21,668 nucleotides of DNA, taken from assembly GCA_036005125.1 (NCBI GenBank), contig DASYQV010000033.1:1-21668 (forward strand). The letters are read 5' to 3'. Of this stretch, positions 1 through 6,243 are shown in pieces. A model generated the notes under the pieces. The model made no database searches, had not been told where the DNA came from, and saw only the letters and a list, made by a program, of their open reading frames with translations. Made by a program: the position numbers and the translations under genes. Positions within the stretch are counted from its first letter, which is position 1. Each line of letters begins with the position of its first letter. The stretch is from DASYQV01 sp036005125. GTDB taxonomy: Bacteria; Acidobacteriota; Vicinamibacteria; Vicinamibacterales; UBA2999.

Positions 1-702
1 TCGCTCCCGACGCGCCTGGCGGATCAGGTTGCCGTGCTCGAGTCGCGGGTCGATATCGACGTGGTCGCAACCGTTGCAGAGTACATCGACGCATCAGGAC
101 AGGCCGTGGACAACGCATGGGTCCAGACGGTGCGTCGGCAACAGGACGCCGCCGTGACGCCCGACGCGATTGACGAGCTGATGGCGTTGACGTGCTGCAT
201 CACGCACGGGTCGATCCTCGCGCGCGCGGATGTGCTGCGTTCGGTGGGCGGTTATCGGCCCGAAATGGAGCCGGCCGAGGACTACGATCTGTGGCTGCGT
301 CTGCTCCCTCGGCATCGTTTCATCAAGCTCGAGCGGCCTTTGTATCGGTACCGGATACACGGTGATCAGTCGGGAGCACGAACGCGCGAGCGGCAGACGC
401 GTCATGCTGTGCTCGCCAAACTGCAGCACGTGCGTCGCCTATATCCGGCCCTTCCGACACCGGCCCGCCTTGGAATCGTCGGTTCAGGCCGCGGCGATGC
501 GTATTACCAGGCCATGGCCGAAGAGGCCGGATTCGCGCTGCCGGAGCCGGCGAATGGATTGCTGGCATCCGGTGACTGGGATGTTCTGGCAGTCACCGAC
601 TTCGACTCGATCGCGCAGTACCGTGAGAAGCTGAGCCGCGGAGGCGAGGCGAGCATCGATCTGGTGGGCAACCTGTTCGTCAAACGGGTGAGCCGGCAGT
701 AA
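1..702 (+). CDS. Glycosyltransferase family 2, C-terminal part (5' truncated by window edge)
   Basis: The reading frame is open from base 1, so the start lies outside the window; 233 residues are visible. The segment ITHGSILARADVLRSVGG, then a Glu-Asp-Tyr-Asp-Leu-Trp-Leu-Arg stretch and a Tyr-Arg-x-His element, is the classic C-terminal half of an inverting GT-A fold GT2 enzyme, where the acidic residue of the ED motif is the usual catalytic base. The nucleotide-binding N-terminal half with the DxD motif is missing here. About 100 further residues follow the catalytic part and are not recognised. Family knowledge predicts transfer of a sugar from a nucleotide donor at the inner face of the membrane; acceptor and donor cannot be read from the sequence. 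It is followed on the same strand, 77 bases later, by a GT4 enzyme, so the two may act on the same glycan. The GT2 call is confident, the substrate unknown. Confidence 0.85.
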   Translation, partial: SLPTRLADQVAVLESRVDIDVVATVAEYIDASGQAVDNAWVQTVRRQQDAAVTPDAIDELMALTCCITHGSILARADVLRSVGGYRPEMEPAEDYDLWLRLLPRHRFIKLERPLYRYRIHGDQSGARTRERQTRHAVLAKLQHVRRLYPALPTPARLGIVGSGRGDAYYQAMAEEAGFALPEPANGLLASGDWDVLAVTDFDSIAQYREKLSRGGEASIDLVGNLFVKRVSRQ

Positions 703-779
703 CAGCTCACCCCGGTTGAGGGCTCGGGGCCGCGGTGTGCTCGAGAATCGGGCCTGAAGCCCGAAGCCTGCGTAATCGC

Positions 780-1907
780 ATGCGTCCTCTCTCTATCGTT
801 CATCTCACCACCTTTCTTCAAGGCGGCGCAGGCCGAGCCATCGTCGATCTCGCGTGCGCGCAGCGGGCCGCGGGCCACGACGTCCTCGTCGTCACGTCGC
901 GGACGGGCGATGGCAGCTACGGCAACTATCCACATTACCTCGAGCGGTTGCGCGCCGAGGCTGTGCCGCTCCTCGTCGAGGACTCGCTGTTCACGCGCGA
1001 TCTGCGGCTCAATCTGAACGTGCTTCGGTGCCTCCGTCGGATGCGGACGCCCGATACGGTGGACATCGTCCACGCGCATGCGGCAACGCCCGCGCTGGTG
1101 GGCCGCTTGTTCGCGGGTCACGCTGGACGCCACATGGCCGTCGTGCAGACGCAACACGGCTGGGGCATGAGCAAGACCAGCGAGCAGGCGAGCAACGATC
1201 TCGCGATCCTTCAAGACGTGGATCGCGTGATCGTGACATCAGAGTCCACCGGGCGGTGGCTCGCCGAGTGCGGCGTGGGGCGCGATCACATCACGGCCAT
1301 TCCCTGTGGTCTGCCGCCTGAGCCAGCACGAGCGCTGCCGGAAGGTGCGCAGGCCTGCCTGGCACCGCTGCGCGCCGCAGGCATGACGCTGGTGGGGTGC
1401 GTCGGATCGGTGACCGCGAACAAGAATCAGCGCCTGGTCGTCGAATCGCTGGCCCGCCTCGCGCGGCGGGACGTCGTCGCCGTGTTCATCGGGGAGGGCG
1501 GCGAGTCACTCACGGACGCCGCGCGAGCGCGCGGGGTAGAGGACCGCGTTTGCGTGCTGGGCTATCGGCCGGACGCCGAGCGATGGATGGGACTGTTCGA
1601 CCTGCTGGTGCTGCCGTCACTCACCGAAGGCCAGGGGTTGGTGGTGCTGGAGGCATTCCGCGCGGGGACTCCGGTGATCGCCAGCGACATTGCCGCCCTT
1701 CGGCAACTGGTGACCGACGGCGAGACAGGGTGGCTCTTCGAGGCCAACCAGGCCGACGCGCTCGCGAACGCGCTGACCCGCGCGCTCGACACAGCCCCCG
1801 GCGAGCGCGAAAGGATCGTGCGGGCCGCTCGTACCACTTTTCTGGCCGACTACACCCTGGACGTCATGGTTGCGCGCCACGAGACGTTGTACCGGGAGCT
1901 GCTCTAA
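780..1907 (+). CDS. Glycosyltransferase family 4 (GT-B fold)
   Basis: This is a 375-aa retaining GT4 enzyme. The N-terminal Rossmann domain opens with a glycine-rich segment (FLQGGAGRAIVDLA) typical of GT4 acceptor domains. The C-terminal domain has the donor-binding EX7E motif within a Glu-Gly-Gln-Gly-Leu-Val-Val-Leu-Glu stretch, followed by GTPVIASD. Length is normal for the family. I chose ATG 780 because the protein then begins with the first beta strand (MRPLSIVHLTT); an in-frame GTG at 735 would add 15 residues of no recognisable character. No strong ribosome site is visible before either. It lies downstream of a GT2 gene on the same strand. Its TAA stop (1905-1907) falls inside the start of a dispersed palindromic repeat. 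It is probably part of glycan assembly near the flagellar locus; the sugar transferred is unknown. Confidence 0.85.
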   Translation: MRPLSIVHLTTFLQGGAGRAIVDLACAQRAAGHDVLVVTSRTGDGSYGNYPHYLERLRAEAVPLLVEDSLFTRDLRLNLNVLRCLRRMRTPDTVDIVHAHAATPALVGRLFAGHAGRHMAVVQTQHGWGMSKTSEQASNDLAILQDVDRVIVTSESTGRWLAECGVGRDHITAIPCGLPPEPARALPEGAQACLAPLRAAGMTLVGCVGSVTANKNQRLVVESLARLARRDVVAVFIGEGGESLTDAARARGVEDRVCVLGYRPDAERWMGLFDLLVLPSLTEGQGLVVLEAFRAGTPVIASDIAALRQLVTDGETGWLFEANQADALANALTRALDTAPGERERIVRAARTTFLADYTLDVMVARHETLYRELL

Positions 1908-1949
1908 CCAGTCGAGGGCTCTGCCCTTGATATCCCGGCAGAGGGCTAA
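1904..1949 (+). repeat. Partial copy of the CTAACCAG-type palindromic repeat
   Basis: It starts CTAACCAGTCGAGGGCTC and continues through a CTTGATATC core. It shares this left half with the elements beginning at 3132 and 13938. The matching right arm (AGCCC..TGGTT) is absent; instead a 7-bp inverted repeat (1919-1925 with 1937-1943) closes a smaller hairpin. It overlaps the stop codon of the GT4 gene and could act as a transcription terminator or be the relic of an inserted element. Confidence 0.6.
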
Positions 1950-2077
1950 TGCGGAAAAACTGCAGCACAGGAAACCCGGCAGCGATGAGGAAACTGCCTG
2001 CACCGCCCTCGCTGACCACGTTTTTCGGAACCATTTGCTCCGGCACCAATCATGCCTTCATTACCGGCGAAACGAAT

Positions 2078-2107
2078 TTGAACATACGCCGGCGACGACG
2101 GTATGCT
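2078..2107 (+). promoter_or_regulatory. Possible sigma-70-type promoter for the small coiled-coil gene
   Basis: TTGAAC at 2078-2083 and TATGCT at 2102-2107 are separated by 18 bases in an intergenic region. The Shine-Dalgarno AGGAGG (2109-2114) follows immediately, so a start point at the usual distance would leave a leader of under 10 bases and might remove the ribosome site. I therefore keep this as a weak call. Confidence 0.3.
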
Positions 2108-2121
2108 GAGGAGGCGGTGCG

Positions 2122-2394
2122 ATGGCGACGCTGGAAGAGCGGGTTGCCTATCTGGAGGGGAAAGTGGAGGAGTTCGTCGGGCTGCGAGAGACCATCGCGC
2201 AGTTCGAACAGCGCGTGGATCATCGGTTCGAGGCGATTGACCGACGATTCGAGGCGATCGACCGACGATTCGAAGCAGTCGACCGGCGACTCGACGTTCT
2301 GGATGACAAGCTGTCCCGACACTTTCAATGGCTCCTGGGCCTCGAGATCACCACGCTTGTCGCTGTGATCGGCGCTCTCCTGGCCAAGGGCTGA
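2122..2394 (+). CDS. Small coiled-coil protein with C-terminal membrane segment
   Basis: This 90-aa protein has a strong ribosome site (AGGAGG, 7 bases before ATG 2122). Residues 5-65 are charged and heptad-like, with the seven-residue unit RFEAIDR repeated almost exactly (residues 34-61), predicting a continuous coiled coil. Residues 72-88 (LGLEITTLVAVIGALLA) form one hydrophobic segment near the C-terminus, so the protein is probably tail-anchored with the coiled coil in the cytoplasm. No enzyme motif is present. Proteins of this plan are common, poorly characterised bacterial coiled-coil membrane proteins; function cannot be assigned. It is flanked by repeat elements and is convergent with the next gene, so it is likely a single-gene unit. 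Reality as a gene is likely because of the ribosome site and the in-phase repeat. Confidence 0.75.
   Translation: MATLEERVAYLEGKVEEFVGLRETIAQFEQRVDHRFEAIDRRFEAIDRRFEAVDRRLDVLDDKLSRHFQWLLGLEITTLVAVIGALLAKG
2221..2304 (+). repeat. Four in-frame 21-bp tandem repeats
   Basis: Units at 2221-2241, 2242-2262, 2263-2283 and 2284-2304 share a CGACGATTCGAGGCGATCGAC-like sequence, with increasing divergence in the fourth. Each encodes one coiled-coil heptad (HRFEAID, RRFEAID, RRFEAVD, RRLDVLD). Copy number could change without breaking the frame. Confidence 0.9.
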
Positions 2395-2421
2395 CAGAAT
2401 CTCTCGAGCGCTCCGCAACGC

Positions 2422-2491
2422 GCGGACCTGCAGATCCGCACCTGCACGGATTCATTTGCGGCATGCAGCCGCGGTCTTCAGACCCGCGGCT
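2422..2491. terminator. Two palindromic hairpins between convergent genes
   Basis: The first hairpin (2422-2439) is a near-perfect palindrome, GCGGA-N8-TCCGC with a CTGCAG centre. The second (2467-2491) pairs AGCCGCGG with CCGCGGCT around a 9-base loop and overlaps the stop codon of the minus-strand gene. They lie between a plus-strand gene ending at 2394 and a minus-strand gene ending at 2490, a position suited to bidirectional termination, although neither has a clear T-run. The second resembles one arm of the twin hairpin at 16491-16554. Confidence 0.5.
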
Positions 2492-3113
2492 ACGAGGATC
2501 GACCTTGAGACTCGTGTGTGAGTTCCTCGAGCCGCGTCCGCCAGGCCCGCAAGATGGGCTCGATGTCGTATTCGAGGACGTCGGCGACGGTGAGCCAGTC
2601 CTGGCTGCTTTGCGCGCTGACCAGCGACTCGAGCCACGCACCGAGGCGCTCCATCTGCTCGTCGGGTGGGACGCCGTCAATCGTCAGACGCTCCACTGCA
2701 ATTCCCAACGGACCGCGCAGCGTCGTCACGAGTGCGGCAAAGGTGTGAAGGTCACCCGATAGACGCGCCAGCCCCTGATTGGCGGCAGCCAGGTCGTTCC
2801 CGCGGAACAGCGTCGACACCCGCGTTACCTCGTCGGCGACCTGCGCCAGCGCCACGGCAGCTTCGGTGAGAGACTGCCGGAGGAGCGCGTCCGGCGTGGC
2901 GGTCTCGACGTCCACGCGTTGAATTGTTGTGAGCGCGCGCGCGGTCACCGACGGCTCGCGAAACGCGGGCTCCTCGACGCCGTCAAATCGGACGGCAGCC
3001 AGCAGCACGCCCCGGCCTCCGAGGTCGGCATCCAGCGTCTCGAGGAGCTCTCCCCATGTGTTGGGAGTATTTCCGAGCGCGCGGCGGGCGCCATCGACAA
3101 AGACATCCGACAT
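2490..3113 (-). CDS. Hypothetical helical protein, unrecognised
   Basis: This is a 207-aa protein that I do not recognise. ATG 3113 is preferred: the upstream sequence GGAGTGGAGAATCCG offers a Shine-Dalgarno, and the protein then starts MSDVFVDGARRAL. An in-frame GTG at 3125 would overlap that ribosome site. There is no signal peptide or membrane segment. Residues roughly 10-60 look like a small alpha/beta unit (TWGELLETLDADL, then GVLLAAVRFDGV). The remainder is mostly amphipathic helix, ending in a conserved-looking helical stretch (DWLTVADVLEYDIEPILRAW). It reads in the same direction as the flagellar block to its right but is separated from it by 462 bases containing the composite repeat, so it is probably transcribed separately. 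A flagellar or chemotaxis accessory role is only a guess from location. It is very likely a real gene, judging from length, start signal and codon pattern. Confidence 0.65.
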   Translation of the reverse strand: MSDVFVDGARRALGNTPNTWGELLETLDADLGGRGVLLAAVRFDGVEEPAFREPSVTARALTTIQRVDVETATPDALLRQSLTEAAVALAQVADEVTRVSTLFRGNDLAAANQGLARLSGDLHTFAALVTTLRGPLGIAVERLTIDGVPPDEQMERLGAWLESLVSAQSSQDWLTVADVLEYDIEPILRAWRTRLEELTHESQGRSS

Positions 3114-3133
3114 CGGATTCTCCACTCCCGACT

Positions 3134-3181
3134 AACCAGTCAAGGGCTCTGCGCTTGATACCCCTCAGCCCTTGACTGGTT
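3134..3181. repeat. Long perfect palindrome (part 1 of composite repeat)
   Basis: The arms AACCAGTCAAGGGCT (3134-3148) and its exact reverse complement (3167-3181) give a 15-bp stem with an 18-base loop containing the CTTGATA core. The same left arm is found at 1905 and, diverged, at 13940. Confidence 0.9.
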
Positions 3182-3189
3182 GGCGCAGT

Positions 3190-3273
3190 GTCTTTTTGGC
3201 GCGCTTCGCGCGCCTGGGTCTTTTTGGCGCGCTTCGCGCGCCTGGGTCTTTTTGGCGCGCTTCGCGCGCCTAG
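3190..3273. repeat. Three tandem 28-bp hairpin units (part 2 of composite repeat)
   Basis: Units begin at 3190, 3218 and 3246 and are identical up to the last few bases. Each holds a CTTTTT run followed by GGCGCGC-TTC-GCGCGCC, a 7-bp stem with a three-base loop. A single diverged copy occurs at 14052-14068 in the second composite element. Confidence 0.95.
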
Positions 3274-3329
3274 TCCGTTATGCGGTCACACAACGAGTAC
3301 AAAGTCCTTGTTGGTAGCCGCATAACGGA
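3274..3329. repeat. Inverted repeat TCCGTTATGCGG (part 3 of composite repeat)
   Basis: The 12-bp arm at 3274-3285 is matched by its perfect reverse complement at 3318-3329, with a 32-base centre containing ACAACGAGTACAAA. The same arms (GTTATGCGG / CCGCATAAC) and a similar centre (ACAACGCGTACAAA) recur at 14075-14124. Confidence 0.9.
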
Positions 3330-3575
3330 TGAACAGGGAATCATCTCACGGAATCGCGGATTTGCTGCGAAGCCTTCCCTGTGCGACCCAGTGGCCCGCA
3401 GAGGAAGCGGAGAACGCTGGGACGACCTCACGCGGGGAACCCAGTGCAGAGGATCTGAGAACGGTGAGCGTTAAACGTCAAAATCTCAGGAGCGGGAGAA
3501 TGCATAGAAAAAGTCCCGGCTCCTTTGCGATCTCCGCGTGAAATCGTCCCCGTGTTCTCTGCCGGCTTCGCGATC
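3330..3575. other. Intergenic stretch without recognisable features
   Basis: About 246 bases lie between the composite repeat and the end of the phosphatase gene. Short open frames exist but lack ribosome sites and recognisable protein character. I see no RNA gene, promoter or long inverted repeat here. Confidence 0.5.
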
Positions 3576-6149
3576 TCATGATCGGCCGCGCGCGATGACC
3601 AGCGTCAGGTCGTCACTCTGGGAGCTGCCGCTGAACGCTTTGACGGCCGCGACCGTGGCGCTCAACAGAACCGACGAGGGGGCGTCCGCGTGCGTCCGGA
3701 TCGTCTCGAACAGCCGCTCCTCTCCAAACTCCTCGTCCTCGCCACGCATGGCTTCGGTGACGCCGTCGGTGAAAATCACGAGCGTGTCGCCGGGTTCTAT
3801 TCGCGTCTCGGCGACGGTGCACGTCCACTCGTCGAACAGCCCGATAACGGCTGCCGTGGGCGGCAGGCGATCGATCCTGCCATTCGCTCGCAGCAACATC
3901 GGAGGGTTGTGCCCGCAGTTAGCGTACCGCAACCGTCGCGTGGCGTCATCGTAGGTCGCGAAGAACAACGTCGCGTAGTGATTGGGGGCGGTTGATTCGT
4001 ACAGGAGATGATTGACCGATCGAAGGAGCCCTGCCAGGTCGTCGAGCGCCAGCGCGTACTGGCTGCGGAGGTTGGCCTGCAGGTTGGCCATCAGGAGCGC
4101 CGCCGAGATTCCTTTTCCGGAGATGTCGGCCAGCACGAACCCGACACGTCCGGCGCCGAGATCGAGGAAGTCATAGTAGTCGCCGCCCACCGCGCGGGCC
4201 TGGATGCAGGCACCGGCGTACTCGAGGGTGACGAGTGGCGGCGTTCTCTGGGGGAAGAGCTTGCGCTGCACTTCCCTGGCAATGTCCATGTCGCGCGCGG
4301 CGCGCCGCTCCGCTTCGAGCCGTTCCGCCATTCGCTCGGCGAGCGCAATGTTTTCGAGCGAGACGCCCGCCTGGCTCGAGATCGACGCCAGCAGCCGCTT
4401 GTCCTCGCTCGAATAGGGCTCCTCTGAAAGTCGAGGCCCCAATATCAGCAGCCCGACCAGCCGTCGTCCGCGACCGAGCATCGGCACGAGGCACTCGGGT
4501 TCGAGGGGTCTGAACACCGAAAGGTCGATGTGAGGCGACGGCTCAGCGGCGACATCCCATGGCTGTCCACGACGCGCCGCCTCGACGATCGCCGGCAGGT
4601 TGGCCCGCACGGTCCGAATCTGACGTGGAACGTCACCACGCACGGCTCCAAGGTGACCATCGCCGGTTTCGAGATAGATGGCGAGCGACCGCGGATGGAG
4701 GGCTTGCCTCAGATGCGGTTCGAGGAGCGCCGCCAGTTCCTCGCGGCTCGCCGCTTCGCGCGTCCGTGTCGCGACGTCCTCGAGAATCTGACGCGCATCG
4801 TACGCGCTGCGGAAAAAGGCACGGTCGATTCGGCGGGTGACGCGCCGCTGCGTCTGCGCACCGGTCCACGCCAGCACGATCCCGAACGCGACGCCGACGA
4901 AGAGCCCTGCGGGAAGGGCGAGCTGGGATCCGAAGCGCAGCACGCGCGGCACGGATACAGCAAAAATCAGCGCCGCGGCGGTACTCTCGAGCACGATGAG
5001 GACGAGCACCCCGCGCAGCACCAGCACGTAGCGGGCGCTTCGCTTGAGCAGCACCGGAATCTCCAGGACCCGGTGCTTGACCACCGCATACGCGAACGAG
5101 AGCGGGAGAAGGAAGAGCGCCACAACGGCGGGCTGCCAGACCCAAGCGGGGAATTCGTAGTACGGCTTGCCGACGTTATTCGCCACGACCTGCACGATGA
5201 TGATCGGCAACGTGGCCAGCACCGCGCCCCAGACGATGACGTTGATCTTGCGACGCACCTCGGCGCTCGGCGCGCTTACCCGGTTCCATACGAGCGATGC
5301 GAGCCCGAGCCCGAATGCGCTTAGATTGTAGAGGCGGACGAGCCCGAACGAGATGCGATCGTGGAAACGTTCCCTGATGATCCACACCGGCGTCGCGTGC
5401 CCCACACTCAACGTCCAGACAGCCAGCGGCACGGCCACGGCGGCACCCGCGACGAGCAGCAGCCACTTGAGCCACGGCACGCGGCGGTCGAGCGGCGAGG
5501 ACACCGGAAACACTGCAAAGAAGAAATAAAAAAGCGCGGGCATCGTCGCGGCGAAGATCAACCAGTAGAAAAGTGCCGGTCCTCGCAACAGGGGATGAAG
5601 TCGCCCTTCCAAGAGCGGCGCCGAGGCAATGAAGCCGGCAAAGAGGAGCGCCAGGAGCCAGGCGTTGGGATCCTCTCGCCGCTGAAGCAGGACCACCAGA
5701 CCGACGATGAGAAACAGCAGCGGATAGGCCCCGAGAATCTCGTTGGCAATCGTCTGTGCGGGCGTCAGAGGCTGCCTGACCCTCGGCTCGAGGACGACCT
5801 GCACGCGACGAGGCCTGCTCGATTCCGCCCGCTCCACGTCGAGCGTCAGCACATCGCCGGGCAGTCCTCGCGATATCGCGTCGTAGTAGGGAACCAGCGT
5901 GTCGAGGCGGTGCCCATTGATCGCGACGATCCGGTCCCCGGGCTGTAGTCCTGCCCGTTCGGCAGCGCTGTCGCCGTCCACGCTGAGAATCTGGAGCGAG
6001 CGAGTCGATGGGGAGTAGTCGGGGTAGGCGCCGAACACTGTCGAGGGACCGTGGCGGATGTAGTACATCCAAACAGCGCTGTACAGCGCGGTGGCGATGG
6101 CGAATATCGTCGCCAACGTCATCAGGAGCGGCCGCGACGGCGGGGACAC
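3576..6149 (-). CDS. Membrane PP2C/SpoIIE-type serine phosphatase with PDZ and GAF domains
   Basis: The protein has up to 857 residues. In order: an N-terminal membrane segment (10-30); an extracytoplasmic PDZ domain (about 50-125, with SVDGDSAAERAGLQPGD); a multi-spanning membrane region (about 141-430, eight or nine hydrophobic segments); a GAF-like domain (about 450-610); and a PP2C/SpoIIE catalytic domain (about 620-857). Metal-site motifs are intact: VGGDYYDF (654-661), ADISGKG (674-680), CGHNPP (745-750), FTDGVTEA (793-800) and SDDLTLVIA (845-853). Family knowledge (RsbU, SpoIIE) predicts dephosphorylation of a phosphoserine on an anti-sigma-factor antagonist, here coupled to a periplasmic signal. 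No STAS antagonist or anti-sigma kinase is in the window. The start is uncertain: GTG 6149, or ATG 6122 (residue 10); neither has a good ribosome site. It lies 72 bases downstream of the fusion glycosyltransferase, with a heptanucleotide inverted repeat between them. Confidence 0.9.
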   Translation of the reverse strand: MSPPSRPLLMTLATIFAIATALYSAVWMYYIRHGPSTVFGAYPDYSPSTRSLQILSVDGDSAAERAGLQPGDRIVAINGHRLDTLVPYYDAISRGLPGDVLTLDVERAESSRPRRVQVVLEPRVRQPLTPAQTIANEILGAYPLLFLIVGLVVLLQRREDPNAWLLALLFAGFIASAPLLEGRLHPLLRGPALFYWLIFAATMPALFYFFFAVFPVSSPLDRRVPWLKWLLLVAGAAVAVPLAVWTLSVGHATPVWIIRERFHDRISFGLVRLYNLSAFGLGLASLVWNRVSAPSAEVRRKINVIVWGAVLATLPIIIVQVVANNVGKPYYEFPAWVWQPAVVALFLLPLSFAYAVVKHRVLEIPVLLKRSARYVLVLRGVLVLIVLESTAAALIFAVSVPRVLRFGSQLALPAGLFVGVAFGIVLAWTGAQTQRRVTRRIDRAFFRSAYDARQILEDVATRTREAASREELAALLEPHLRQALHPRSLAIYLETGDGHLGAVRGDVPRQIRTVRANLPAIVEAARRGQPWDVAAEPSPHIDLSVFRPLEPECLVPMLGRGRRLVGLLILGPRLSEEPYSSEDKRLLASISSQAGVSLENIALAERMAERLEAERRAARDMDIAREVQRKLFPQRTPPLVTLEYAGACIQARAVGGDYYDFLDLGAGRVGFVLADISGKGISAALLMANLQANLRSQYALALDDLAGLLRSVNHLLYESTAPNHYATLFFATYDDATRRLRYANCGHNPPMLLRANGRIDRLPPTAAVIGLFDEWTCTVAETRIEPGDTLVIFTDGVTEAMRGEDEEFGEERLFETIRTHADAPSSVLLSATVAAVKAFSGSSQSDDLTLVIARGRS

Positions 6150-6164
6150 GGAGTGATTATATTA

Positions 6165-6243
6165 AGTAGGCAGTAGGCAGTAGGCAGACCCTAAAGTACT
6201 TCCCGAAGCGCTGCCTACAGCCTACTGCCTACTGCTTACTGCC
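6165..6243. repeat. Heptanucleotide inverted-repeat element
   Basis: Three direct GTAGGCA units (6166-6186) face an inverted, slightly diverged run of TGCCTAC/ACTGCCT units (6211-6243) across about 25 bases. The right arm reaches into the glycosyltransferase gene and supplies its last codons and the TAG stop at 6224-6222. A related element is found at 9228-9325. Confidence 0.85.

Noticed and set aside
504..1214. 236-codon open frame on the minus strand
   Set aside because: It is antisense to two clear glycosyltransferase genes; its Arg/Ala/His-rich translation is typical of shadow frames in GC-rich DNA.
3190..3273. Three regularly spaced 28-bp units as a CRISPR array
   Set aside because: The units are contiguous with no spacers, each is itself a hairpin with a T-run, and no cas gene is nearby.
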